Assembly: GCA_944470555.2 (NCBI GenBank)
Contig: OX104130.1
Location: forward strand, 53,043,491 to 53,107,490
Reading direction: 5' to 3'
Source: Heterobilharzia americana
Taxonomy: Eukaryota; Platyhelminthes; Trematoda; Strigeidida; Schistosomatidae
DNA: 64,000 nt
Below, piece after piece: positions 13,342 to 24,441 of the stretch (the first letter of the stretch is position 1; every line of letters starts with the position of its first letter). Made by a program: the position numbers and the translations under genes. A model generated the notes under the pieces. It saw only the letters and a list, made by a program, of their open reading frames with translations. It did not search any database and was not told the DNA's origin.

Positions 13342-13569
13342 TGCACGCACGCGTGAGAGAGAGACCATGGAATAACATTGGCGAATTTTGAGGTAAAGAT
13401 ATGTATGATATGCTAACTAAGAAGGTGCATTTCTAGGAGGTTATTAACAAGTATAAGAAAGAGAAGGATAGGGATAAGGGACTGTTTCAAATGTCATACG
13501 AAAGTTAGCTTATGACAGACTATCATCGAATAGGAGAAATCTGCATCAGATAGTTACAAATCAATCAAC

Positions 13570-14370
13570 AACACTTCGGACAACATCAATTACACAACTG
13601 ATCGGGAATCAAATAACAAACACACATTTTTGGATGTTCTGATCACTAGAAGGGATTCGGGAAAATTGGAAACTGAAGTATGCAGAAAACCAACTGATAT
13701 GGATCAAGTCGTCAACTACTGTAGCAACAACTCAAGAGCACACAAAATTCGTTGCAGAGTAAAATTGTCCGAAAGAGCTAAGACACACTGCAGTACATCT
13801 ACCTTGTAGAGAAGAGAAGACAATTAATAAATGACCGTTTTCCAGAACAACAGCTATTCACACAACTTCATCAAAAATTTTATACTTAATTCGTCGTCAA
13901 CCAGGAAGTCAACCTCAAAAATCAAGAAATGGAAGAAGAATTTCTATTAGATTATCACTGGATTATAGAAGCCTTTCGGAATGGCTGTAGCTCACAAGCT
14001 CACAGAATCTCTTCATTCTGTGTTATGCACGCTAAAAGATGAAACAGAATTGGAAGACAAACCAAACGCTCTCCACAAAATAAATTGCACAATATATGAG
14101 AAGCATTATATCGGACTAAGTGATCGCCCTCTTCGTATCCGCTCACATGATCATCTACTACCACTGAAGTGTCATGACCTGTCTTCGCTCACATCAATGC
14201 ATACAGACAACTGTGGGTATGAATTTGACTGGAAAATGTGGGAAATCTGAATAGAGGGAGTACACAGAGTGCTAGAGTATTTTCAGAAGCTTCGAATTCA
14301 GATCAGTCAGCAGTCAACAAACTCACTGACATAGACCCAAACTACCAACCAACTAGAAACGACAGGTGTG
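13570..14370 (+). mobile_element. Penelope-like retroelement, 3' fragment (RT end plus GIY-YIG endonuclease), decayed
   Basis: A frame around 13600-13790 reads TFLDVLITRRDSGKLET followed by CRKPTDMDQ. This is the conserved end of the Penelope-type reverse transcriptase, where FLDVLI, a Lys/Arg-rich stretch and YRKPT are typical. After a frameshift, 13981-14250 carries the GIY-YIG nuclease region: an INCTIYEKHYIG block (YIG codons 14107-14115), then Arg residues after it and a Cys-Gly-x-x-FDW segment. A further frame from 14238 has ARVFSEAS and DIDPNYQP, like the C-termini of these elements. Stops and at least two frameshifts make it non-functional. Such proteins copy the element RNA and nick target DNA. 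Confidence 0.8.
13981..14250 (+). pseudogene. Penelope-type GIY-YIG endonuclease fragment
   Basis: The 89-codon open stretch carries INCTIYEKHYIGLSDRPL, then a HDHL segment and a late NCGYEFDW. In intact elements this domain follows the reverse transcriptase and makes the nick that starts insertion. The first Tyr of the GIY half is replaced by CTIY, a common variant. Upstream RT sequence is out of frame with it. Confidence 0.75.
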
Positions 14371-16799
14371 TAAAATTTCATGTCAGCAGGACAATCACTC
14401 CAAATAAATATGGAGACAATGGCAAAACCTTGGCAGAAACAATCACTCACTCACACGAGGCTATCCGGATAAGCTACCAAGTCACTTGTGGAGTAAACCC
14501 TGTAGATCATTCATTTTTGAAGTTTGTGCCGATGAGGTTGTCTAGAATGACAACGAAAGCTTCACGATCAAGCCATCCAGCTCAGAGAACACAACACCAT
14601 CAAAATTCTTCATCATAATATTTAACGAAAGGTTGGTAGTTACAAAAATGTGAGTATCGACCATAAATTCAGTAATATCCTCTGATTGATCAAGTCTTTG
14701 GTTTATGCTCCAGTGCATCTACAGAACTTGACAATAAATTGACTTATTGAGACATGAACTTCTTAAAGTTCCAAGGAAAGATCATGGTCTATGGAGTTAA
14801 GATAACTGAAAGTATGGTGGCATGTCTGTGGATGACATTGCATGTTGATCACATCACGCTACAAATTTTCGAAAGTTTTGAAATGTGGATATTTGTATTA
14901 CAATCAATTGAATGAATGGTAAGGCACTAATGATGAGATATGAATACCCCAGAGTAGGTTTAGCATGATGTCATGGTCTATCCCCATTGAGGAATCGTAA
15001 ACTGAGTCTTCTATGTTTTTCAAATGTCTCTTAATCTGTATCATGTCGTCATAGAAACTGTCTTCAAATCATCTTACAGGGGGGACAGTAATACAGAAGA
15101 CAAATGATTCAAATTTATAAACTAATATGGGTGTGACTCAAAAAATATGCTCACTTAATAAAAATGAATGGGTAGGTAATTCGCATTATAAGTAACTATC
15201 AACCATTAAGTCAAATATTCATTATGCTTTTGGCATATATCCTTATCCTTCATTGATTCAAGCAATCGATCAGTAAGCCAATAATTCAAACTTACTCCAA
15301 CTACACCAAATTGCACAGCTGATAAGTAAGATCAGAGCTCATTAGCAGATGCAGTTTAGAGATGAGTACACAAGGCGAATTAGTTGTTACTAAGATATTC
15401 TTGATTTATCATGGATGGCATTACCAGCCACCTCTCATTCATTCAGCACCCCCTTAAAATCTTAAATAAGATGTATATTTGGCTAGCATCTCACATGCTG
15501 TTTCGACAAAACAACCAGATCATGTTATATCTCTGAATTGTTTAATGTACCTGTGCAACAAATTGAACAATCTGACCACGTATATGCTTATCACTGGTAA
15601 TCCTATAAAATATAGTCAAGAGTTGATCGAGGAGAAACTGAAAAGACACCAAGTGAGAAGACGAAATTCGAGGACAAGATAACAATTATCAATGAGTCAA
15701 TCAAAATTAATTGTAAATATATTTCACTTCTTCTGACTCTGATTGTATATCTCCTTGTGAACTGACTGATTATACTTGCTTGAATTATTGCAGAAAACGG
15801 TCAGTTCTCAGAGCTAAGTAACATGAAACCGGTTACTGTAGTTTGACCAATCAATACTACCTACCTAACCCTACAGAAAGCCAATCCTGGTCTAAAAAAC
15901 TCTATGGTGGCGTCTGCGATTACAACACTAAATGACAAGAGTACTGATCACTACAGTGGAATCAGTTCCCTCGAGGTTGCAGATAATCCATGCTGACGAG
16001 TGTCAACAAGCATTATACCTGGTTCTACACTTTCCTACCAAATGCCTCCAACCAACTAACATTCATGAAAGGGCAGTGCGATCGTCAGCCTCCCACCTTG
16101 GTGACTGCTTTACAAAACATTCAATGCAATTTGTCCAGTACTTGCAACTAGACAACATGAAGTCAGCTATCGTCTCGGAACCAATCAATCAACTATAGCT
16201 GTAACACGTTAACTTCGTAGGCCAGTTATCCCGGATAAACGGGTATGCAGCATATGTGTGTATACATTTAGCTTCACTGTCACAGTTAAACATTTGTTGA
16301 GAAGGGTAGTTTTAGAAAATTGTCCTCAGATATGCCTCAGATATGATGTTTGACAGTCGATAAATAGTCAGAAAGAAAGAAGTCCAATCTAAGCAGGGAA
16401 TACAGAACTATACACCTCACAACTTGTGCGTGTCAAAAACCGACAACAAATTCTCTACACAGTATATCCACTACCATATTGAGTCAGTTTTCACTGAAAC
16501 ACAAGACTGAAATGTGTGATCACAACTGCACATCCAGTTACATATTAGGTCAATACTTAGTATCACACAGAATTCACAGCAGTAATCTCATCCTCTCAAT
16601 GGGACGATAACGTGCCAGTGTGCTTCCAGAAATCACATGTATACCAGATACTGGTATAATGCTTATGACATTCTCCAGTTGATTTTAACTTCCTTCTCCA
16701 CGTTCTGAAATCTGCTTGCAGTGATTATATGCACTGGATTTTGTGTATGAATCACAAAATATGCAGCTCACTAACTGAGAACAGGCCTAAATTCCAATT
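14371..16799. other. Repeat-derived intergenic stretch, no gene recognised
   Basis: Short open frames (for example 15479-15682 and 15932-16198) show no family resemblance. Base composition is AT-rich. The stretch probably holds further decayed repeat sequence that I cannot classify. Confidence 0.35.
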
Positions 16800-16839
16800 T
16801 ACAAACCATATGTATTGTGTAATGAATAGTAACCTCAAC

Positions 16840-17065
16840 CAAAAGTGGCTACCAGAGGTGGAGAATATGAGAAGGTTACAGGTGTTCGACTGGAATTTCC
16901 CTCACAGCATTCCCCATATGTTGTGGGAGAATGAAATAGTCAATGTAGAATTTGGGCATAGAGTTGCAAGTAAAAGAGGTGGGTTAGTTTACAAATCCGT
17001 CAAACTTGATTCTCTCAGCTGGTTGGGGGTTGGCAGGGCAACCAAAGTCGATATTCGCCAACCAC
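16840..17065 (+). mobile_element. C-terminal fragment of a LINE-type retrotransposon
   Basis: The frame at 16853-17040 reads EVENMRRLQVFDW, then a segment ending GHRVASKRGGLVYKSVKL and SLSWLGVG. It follows the layout of schistosome LINE tails (RRLxVFDH...HRVxxKRxGLVDKVVKLxxLRWLGHVLR). Resemblance stops at WLG, so the fragment is broken at both ends. It comes from a different family than the RTE copies elsewhere in the window. Confidence 0.6.
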
Positions 17066-17461
17066 AGGTGGTATGGAGCAGAAACGATATCAGCATCACA
17101 TATATCCATCTGTATATTATCTTCATGCAAATCAGCATACTGAACGAGATGAAACAAGCATGTGTGTATTAGTGTAGTAGACAATCAATCACCTACACCA
17201 GTGGCATTCGAGCTAACAATACCAACTAGCTACCCAGACTACAAAAGGAGTAGAAGCATACCGTTACCACACATAGCAATCAGTCACGTATTGTCCTGTT
17301 CTCAGTGGTGTCTGAATTCTATCGAAAATATTTGCAATGTGACCACTCAACTAGGAGGCATGAAACTGAGTTTCAAGGTTTTCTGCCGATTGCCTCCGAC
17401 CAGTTCACCTAAAAATTACCTTTTTCTAAGTCAAGCAGAACTAGGCATTTATATACCTACA

Positions 17462-17463
<2 letters not shown>

Positions 17464-17517
<54 letters not shown>
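17464..17517. repeat. (AT)n microsatellite
   Basis: About 26 uninterrupted AT units. The Tyr-Ile repeat in the overlapping open frame is a by-product. Confidence 0.97.
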
Positions 17518-17518
<1 letters not shown>

Positions 17519-17818
17519 TCATTTCAGTTGTGTGCTATGCATATTGATGAAGTGTGCGAAATAAAGTAGAAATAAGTTGAAGTAAGTAGTTCACTTCTGT
17601 TTATGTTATAAATTTGCTCACGGTGAGTTAAAACTATTTAGAATTAGGAAATGACAAAGTAAATGTAATCGTCTACTTCTTGACTGAATTCACTAGAAAT
17701 GGATAAAGGGAGCTCTCATGATAGTCCAGTAATCTATGAATGTAAATTGCAGTCTGAAGTTAGCAAAGTTGTTTCTCTTTGATATTCATTGTCATGGACT
17801 AACATCGGTTAGAGAAAC

Positions 17819-17902
17819 ATTGGGAAACTCGAAGCACTGGACAGCTGTTTCGTTTTAGAATGGGACTCGTCAGCAGTGCACACCCACGAACTCTCCATGG
17901 AT
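17819..17902 (-). mobile_element. SINE-like repeat, 3' half
   Basis: The reverse complement contains CTGCTGACGAGTCCCA, then AACGAAACAGCTGTCCAGTG and CTTCGAGTTTCCCAA. It matches the 3' half shared by the copies near 17938, 23686, 25656 and 58225. It lies immediately upstream of a plus-strand copy. Confidence 0.65.
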
Positions 17903-17937
17903 TGCTGTATATCATCAGCTGATAGAAATAGGAAATA

Positions 17938-18155
17938 TGGACCATTGGATCCCAACTCAGTGGCTCAGTAGTAACGTCCTGGCTGTGGAACCCTTAGGGT
18001 CGTGGGTCTATCCCTTGGGTGTGGGGTCGTGGGAGTGCACTACAGTGGAGCCCAGTACTAGAGCGAAACAACTATACAATGCTTCCAGGTTTTCAATATC
18101 TCTTCAGTTGAATTCAGTCCACGGTGAATACCAACTTGAAATCATTGAATGTCAG
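17938..18155 (+). mobile_element. tRNA-derived SINE-like repeat (Sm-alpha type)
   Basis: A GTGGCTCAGTAGTAACG segment resembles an RNA polymerase III A box, and GGTCGTGGGTCTATCCC resembles a B box. Next come the shared middle (CCCAGTACTAGAGCGAAAC) and tail (CTTCCAGGTTTTCAAT, then a TTCAGTCCACGGTGA-like end). At least five other copies of this family occur in the window. The family name is from memory of schistosome repeats. Confidence 0.65.
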
Positions 18156-18258
18156 ACTTACCAGAGATTGTGCTAAAGAACTTCGGTAGACTCTGCATTT
18201 AGCCATCTCAACAGATCTATGTTTCCCGTACCGAGTTTGATCATGTCTCCTTTTACAT

Positions 18259-18845
18259 TTGAGCTTGTGTTGGTTAGAAATAAGTGATTGTCGCAAAACA
18301 ATTTTAGAGGCAGACACTAGTGCAGGATTCTGGGCATTGTATGCCATTGATACTCCTAACTTCAAAGGTGATTCTGCCGCTGACGCTCTAAAAAGGAGGA
18401 TATCAAGCGTTCTAAGGAGAACATTCATTGCATCAACGCTGAGACTAATATTCTCTTGTCACCCAACGCTTTCTAACAACTCAAAGGAGAAACGTTCGCA
18501 TCTGACCACTTCTATGTGCATATATCAATTCACCTGCTGTTGTGGAGCCAGATAGATATATAGGTCGTTCGACGCAACTGTTATCCAAAAGGGTTCAACA
18601 ACACTATCCTGCGTGGTTACAAAGAAGTAAGAATGGAGCGATAACAAGTGCCATAATTCAACACATCGTGAACACAAATCACCCTATCTCAAAAACCTCG
18701 TTTAAAGTCATCTATAAAGGGTAAAGATACCTTCCAACGGCTGTATATCTTCGTATTCTCTGCATCATCGAAGCTCTTGCCATCCAAATGGAGCAGCTTG
18801 AATTGTGTAAGCAAAAGAAGATTGTTCAACCCCTTCTCCTTTCAT
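18259..18845 (+). mobile_element. Penelope-like retroelement, 3' fragment with GIY-YIG domain
   Basis: One frame gives DTPNFKGDSAADALKRR and TFIASTLRLIFS, then LTTSMCIYQFTCCCGA. A +1 shift continues it as RYIGRSTQLLSKRVQQHYPAWL (18554-18620), then NTNHPI, FKVIYKG and, after a stop, ELCKQKKIVQPLLL. CIYQFTC..YIGRST..LSxRVxxHxPAWL is the GIY-YIG part of Penelope elements. It has a frameshift and stops. It is a second copy in the same orientation as the one near 13.6-14.4 kb, and a different subfamily by sequence. Confidence 0.82.
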
Positions 18846-20279
18846 GATCTTAGTTTTCAGTCTTTGAAATCTCCTCTCCCTCTATTTCCTCTCTTCATCT
18901 TTCTATTTCGACACTACTCACTTCTCAATTAATTTGCAACTCATTCTTGTTACTATATTCTGTCTGATCACAATTCACTTTCAAAACTTCTTGTTCAAAC
19001 TTATTCTGATTAATATTCATTATTCATCACAAAGTTTTGATTGTAATGACAACTCATATATTGACACCATTTGTGTTGCTATGCTAGACAAACCGTTTTT
19101 AACTATCAAATGCTTACACTAGAAATTCGTGATTGTACAGCTTTGAAAATGAAATTGCTGTGAAGAGACTCTTCTCTGAAATACTTTTTCTTTTTTCCAA
19201 TACTGATGGGTATATTTCACATATAAACTATTTGCTTAGCTTAAGGGAACCAATTAGCCTTCTATGGTAGACACTAGACCTATAAAAATTGAACCAGAAG
19301 GTTGTATGATTATCTTGACGTGATTATAATAACTATGTTATGCATAAAGCTCTATGCAGTGAATGCTACTGTAAGGAACGACCTGATTGTGACTCAGGAC
19401 AGAATGTTTATTATGACGTCTTTTGCAATAGCCATGAAATGTTGTACACTTTCCACTAAAAGTCATTTGCACAATGTCCTTCATTCCCTCTTCTGCTTCT
19501 ATCTCGATTTGTTCTTAATACACTCACAACGCCTCTTGTATTTCTCTGGGCAGAATATTTACCCATTGCCGATATTTACCTATGCTTTCTGCCGACCTCC
19601 CAACATATACTACTTATATTCATTCTTATCAGTAGCACAGACTACACCACTGTCTCACCGTAAGATCGATATAATTTTAGAGAAAAAGTATAATGAAATA
19701 AAAGATTTAGTTACCTAAAGATAATTTGAATAGACACATCAGTTTTTAATGCTGATAGAATTCTATTATTGTTAAGGAATATAATATGATCATAATTCTG
19801 TTTGAGATTTGAGCTTGGATCATTTGAAAGCAATATTAAGTTGAAAAATTTTGATCTTCAACTAGTCTAGATTGTTTAGACATAGTGATCAGCAGATGAT
19901 GCTTTATGACGCTTAGTATTTTTAATGTAAACCATCATCTCATTATCTTAATCATAACATTACTGTCTGTTTTTCATAGAATAAGATCTGAATTGAATAT
20001 TATCAGTTTGATATTGTAAGAACAAAAGATTATATAATCGGATACGAAATGCACCTTTTTGTAAGCCTTATAATTTAACAGTAATCACTTATTCGAATTA
20101 AAAATTGGAGGACATATATTTAAGCTTTATACCAAGACATAATTTTTCTAGAGTTTTGAATTAAAGATTTCCTAATTAACAGAAACAAGCAGAAAATTTT
20201 GAACTAAAACACTCTGAAATTTAAGGATTTTTAAAGGATTAGATGGAATACTGTTATCAGCATAGACAGTACACCCGGA
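18846..20279. other. AT-rich stretch, no gene recognised
   Basis: Strongly AT-rich sequence with only short frames, for example 19302-19718, which has hydrophobic stretches but no family resemblance and no convincing splice borders. I see nothing supportable. Confidence 0.4.
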
Positions 20280-20290
20280 AATAATTGTAC

Positions 20291-20292
20291 CG

Positions 20293-20353
<61 letters not shown>

Positions 20354-20354
20354 T
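20291..20354. repeat. (TTA)n tail of RTE copy 1
   Basis: About 20 TTA units lie at the 3' end of the minus-strand RTE copy, i.e. (AAT)n on its sense strand. RTE elements commonly end in short simple repeats. Confidence 0.9.
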
Positions 20355-20788
20355 GTCCTTTGAGTTCCTAATGGGACATAGGGCTTCAGTAGCACGTCTC
20401 CATTTCACTCTGTTCTCTGCAGTCTTTTGAACCTGGCTCCACAACTTCTCACAAGCTTTCACTTCTTCCTCACAGCATATTCTCCATGTTATCCTCCGAC
20501 GCTTAACTCGTCGTTTCCCCTTTGGATTCTACTCGAGGGTCTCACGCGTGATGTCTCCGAATGGTCTTCTCAGTGTGTGCCCAATCTATTTTCAATTTCT
20601 TCTTCTACATATTTGTCGGGCGATAGGTTCTTGGTTGGTTCGTTGCCAGTCAGCCAGAGTTCCTTGCTGCTTATTCTCATTATTCTGGTCATCTGACCTT
20701 CAGTATCGAGCGAGTGTAGGCGGCAGCTGTTGATGAATGTCTGTAGTTTGTTGAAAATGCTTTCGTGACGCACCAAGTTTCTCAACTA

Positions 20789-21163
20789 TCACATAGAAGC
20801 ACTGATTTGACGTTGGTGTTGAAAATCCAGATCTTGTTCTTTGTGCTGAGTGCAGTAGATCTGTACGTTCACTTGAAGTCCCGTCTTCCTTTGTTGCCTC
20901 GCCTCTTCTGCCAACTTGTTGGTTTTCGCCCGTAGATCCTCGAGTTTGTGCAACATTAAACATAAATTATCATCGGCGAACTTCAAACCTTCTACGGTCT
21001 TTTCATACGTCAAACATCGTATGCCCCTCTTCTCGCTCCTCACAGTTTGTTGCATGATCCAGTCGACTACAAGCAAGGAGATCATGGGGGATAATAGGCG
21101 GCAACCCTGTCTTACTCCTGTCTTCACTTCAAAAGCGTCATTGAGCTTTCCTTTGTGAATCAC
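20789..21163 (-). pseudogene. RTE reverse transcriptase fragment
   Basis: 124 codons span the RT palm: GVRQGCRLLSP (block 4), WIMQQT, and FADD (two catalytic Asp). The Gln-Gly-Cys and Asp-Asp residues are intact, but the fingers and endonuclease are missing by 5' truncation. The frame is lost before the thumb. Confidence 0.8.
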
Positions 21164-21804
21164 TTGGCATGTAGCGTCGTCTCCGTCTCCGTAGCGTCAA
21201 AGCAGTAGCCATATTTTGTTTGAATAATACTACACATCTTAAAACCAATAGATGATAATCAAGTTTCTATACTTGACTTAATGTTTAAAGCGACAAAACA
21301 CACCAATGAGATTCAACATTGATGCTGACCTTCATAGTATTAACGGAGAGGCATAGCTGTAGGCACATGGTCAGGCGTACAAGACATTTGATACATTATC
21401 GAGTTATGTTACTTTGTAGTACGCTATCCTTTAGCCGGTAAGTCAAAATGAATCAGTATTTCGGCATAAGTCTATCAAATATACTATCCTTACCTGGCTA
21501 ACCTATTGTGTTATTTCCTGGTCTCGCACTCATAAGTATTCTACAAATAATAAAAACTAAAGATCGGCTTCTGTGTCTGCCAAGTTCGTGTAAGAAAAAT
21601 GCTTAAAAATCAAGCTATGTAGAACAAAATCCTTTGATACCTGTTTCTAAAAATAAAAACCAGAGAATGAAACCAACCAGATAATCAGTCAATTACAATA
21701 TTTCAATAATAACTGACAGAATTTAATCAGACATAAAAATGGTGAGTACTTGGTAAAAGATTCAAAGTTGAACAGTAAGCAATCTGTGGGAACTGATTGG
21801 TTTC

Positions 21805-22003
21805 TAGATGACTTTTTCAATACGGATGAAAATCAGTGGAAGGACTAGTGAAAACCTTCAGAGAAGTCAATGGTTGTTTTGCCTTAGTGTTAGACACTTC
21901 AATAGTGCTCACCTATGGAGCCATTGGGGATCGAGGATACAGCACTTGGGTTTGCTGGCAATCATGTTACCTTTCAGTCAACGGATTGAAATCCAATGGT
22001 CTA
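21805..22003 (-). mobile_element. SINE-like repeat (Sm-alpha type), inverted
   Basis: The reverse complement begins GACCATTGGATTTCAA, carries a box-B-like ATCCTCGATCCCC, and ends with AGGTTTTCACTAGTCCTTCC. It is collinear with the copies at 17938 and 25656. Two overlapping plus-strand frames (21808-22108) are by-products of it. Confidence 0.6.
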
Positions 22004-22239
22004 CATTTTTCACCATGGTTCATTTCATATGACAGAGAGATTATCATTCAATGTTATGATCAACTATTTTTCGTTACATCAAACTTGAATGATTGTGATA
22101 CTTTCTAATACTGTTGAATATCGAAAGGATACCATTTCGACAATCTATGAGGATAAGAATTGTGTTTGTTTTGTAATCATTGATTTAAAAAGGTATCTTA
22201 GTTGTTGTTGTTTTACTTAACGTTAAGAATTTATTGAAT

Positions 22240-22372
22240 TGTGGCTAGTAGAGGAGTCCAGGATGCACGTTTCGTCCTATTTAGGACTTACTCGTCAGCT
22301 GGATGTACCTGCATCCCAGTGCAGAGTGATGTTATTCCCAATGGCACTCGAACCTGGTACTCATCGCTTCAA
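22240..22372 (-). mobile_element. Second SINE-like repeat family
   Basis: The sequence GGAGTCCAGGATGCACG, TTTCGTCCTATTTAGGAC, CTGGATGTACCTGCATCCCA and TGGCACTCGAACC resembles a common schistosome interspersed repeat. On the minus strand the GGTTCGAGTGCC segment looks like a polymerase III B box. Only one copy occurs in this window, so the ends are approximate. Confidence 0.5.
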
Positions 22373-23685
22373 ATGTCAAAAGAAGTCAAACAATTCGATC
22401 CAGTGAAACAATGGAGAACTAACAGCAAACCAACAAATAGAAACACTGATTGTTTGCTTCCATAATTTTAATGGTTCTGGTTCTTCAGTCTACACAGTTA
22501 GTGGGCCAGCAGCTGATTTCCTTAATTTCATTCAGTTTGGCACTGAGGATAGACATCAGTCAATAATAGGGAGTCAGTTGTGTCAAAGTTGTGATCAAAG
22601 TATCCAGTTTAGTTACACCTAATCTAGACACTATAAGTCAGTATTCCGACTCACTTATATTTAAAACTATGGTAAACATAAATACGTACATGTCTTCTAG
22701 AACTAATTATCCTTTCTGAAACAGTAATGACGGCCTAAAAAAAACAATCCCAAGAGTGTAGCGCAGCAGTGCAACTCAACAACCACACACAGCTCTATGT
22801 ACGAGACAGTGAAACGCACATGGTATCTGACTGTTCAAACCTCAGTAAATAGAACTGACTTCCAACCCTTATGGAAAGTTGAATGCCTAGTACAGTGAGT
22901 CATATTTCTACTATAAGTGACCTGATAAGACGTGTATTTCGTATGTTCGACAGCTTTTGAATAGTTTTCAAAAAATACTACCAAGTATATTGCCTCAGAC
23001 CTTCAAGTCTACTCCAGCACATTTCACAATATTGATGTATTGTATATTTTCCATAACTACACTTCGTTTAGATGCTTATAAGTTACCTATTATTGGTTTC
23101 TGTTGTTATACACCTTGCTGGGTTATCTACAAAATACAGTATAGCTCTCGTCAAGACATCATGAAATGTCAAGTAGGACTGTTGATGGGCAAGCATAACA
23201 CATATTCATACATTTCTCTCGTTTAATTACCCCACTATATTTGAATGATACTGAAAAGTTGATCATATCAAACACCACTGGCTAAAACCTATTCACTTTA
23301 ATAACCCCAGTATTCTAGCAACTTCGCTCCTAACAGATATACAGGTAAAATGGTGTTTCATTCAATAAATAATGACACGTACAAATACTTTACATATACA
23401 GCTGTGAGAGATGCCTCTATGCCAATATACAGCATTTTCAAAACATAAAATTGCATGCCAGTCTAGTGGTGATAAGTGTTTCAAAACAGGTTATCAATTC
23501 TCAAGTATCAAGGGGATGATGATTAATCAAGGTAACTAAAACAGTAGCTAAAGTATGGACTAGTTACATAGTGAAATCTATGAAATTTTAAACAGGTTGT
23601 TGTAAAACTGATGGTTTGTATGGTAGTAACTAAAAGAAAAGAAAACGAATTATTATGTCAAGTGGTCAATCGTTGATGGTTAAAA
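22373..23685. other. AT-rich stretch, no gene recognised
   Basis: Short frames only, none with a recognisable family or paired splice borders. Confidence 0.35.
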
Positions 23686-23775
23686 CTGCTGAGGAGTCCC
23701 ATAACTAGAACGAAACAGTTATCCAGTGTTCCCAAGTTTTCAATGGTTCTCCAACTGATGTCAGTTTGTGATGAA
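23686..23775 (+). mobile_element. SINE-like repeat, 3' half
   Basis: CTGCTGAGGAGTCCCATAAC, ACGAAACAGTTATCCAGTG and CAAGTTTTCAATGG are followed by CCAACTGATGTCAGTTTGTG. This is the same 3' half as in the other Sm-alpha-like copies. The polymerase III boxes are missing. Confidence 0.6.
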
Positions 23776-24309
23776 TAAAACCTTAAAGATAACAATAATA
23801 ATCATTACAAAAGTTTTTTGGGATGAACAAATAGGAAGAGTAGTGTTTTTTACAGATAAGTTATACAGATGGAAAAGGCAAAGAAAGAGGATGAGAGAAT
23901 TTTTTCTGAACACTCAGCTTGTTCAGATGGCTTCTGCTACATGTAAAAGAAGAACTCTTAGAGCATGGGTGAGATTAAAGGGAATGTGATAAATAGCCTT
24001 AAAGGCGTTATGAATATTAACTCAGTGACCAGTGAGTGGAGACGGCATGAAATTTTGTATCAACCACTTAGATTGAAAATAATGTTTCATTTTCATCCCT
24101 TTTTACACATTTTGTACATTCTTCCTAATACTCGTAAAACCGAATGTTATTTATCTGTACACACTTTTGGTTGTGATGGTTATCACTGATTTTCCTGCCG
24201 CTGTTAAATGTGGAAATACAGCGTGCTTCTATCCATTCCGACTTCTGTCTTCGTGACTACTGTTTGTCGTGAATACTCATTGATTATCTTTAGATTTTAC
24301 AGGACCTCT

Positions 24310-24441
24310 CATCCTACTTCCAAATATTACGACAATCAAGTCAACCAACGTCAACTGTGGAGAGCTAATAAGTATCGTCTTCTGAACTCTGGAGTAGACT
24401 ACATTGTGGTGGACAGTAGCGAAGAGATAACATTCAAGTAA
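24310..24441 (+). CDS. Possible terminal exon of an unrecognised gene
   Basis: After an acceptor-like TTTTACAG, an open frame reads TSHPTSKYYDNQVNQRQLW, then a NKYRLLNSGVDYIVVD segment and SSEEITFK before a TAA at 24439-24441. Composition is less AT-rich than the flanks, and the residue mix looks protein-like. No partner exon with a matching donor was identified. I do not recognise the family. It may instead be chance or a repeat fragment. Confidence 0.28.
   Translation, partial: HPTSKYYDNQVNQRQLWRANKYRLLNSGVDYIVVDSSEEITFK

Larger units (their letters stand above)
20291..21222 (-). mobile_element. RTE/SR2-like non-LTR retrotransposon, copy 1, 5'-truncated
   Basis: The minus-strand frame 20789-21163 has the RT blocks GVRQGCRLLSPMIS, VDWIMQQTVRSEKRGIRC and KFADDN (catalytic FADD at 20969-20980). 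A second frame (20570-20785) has the thumb-like [15 protein letters not shown]. The element ends in a (TTA)n tail at 20291-20353. AATAATTGTAC (20280-20290) and AATAATACTAC (21223-21233), 9 of 11 identical, border it and may be target-site duplications. Frameshifts make it dead. Confidence 0.85.

Noticed and set aside
13098..13368. Minus-strand frames with LTHS repeats
   Set aside because: By-product of the GAGT tetranucleotide repeat.
17162..17569. Open frame with a long Tyr-Ile repeat
   Set aside because: Its repeat part is the (AT)n microsatellite, and the flanks match no family.
21808..22108. Two overlapping plus-strand frames that look protein-like
   Set aside because: The DNA is an inverted SINE-like copy, collinear with other copies in the window.
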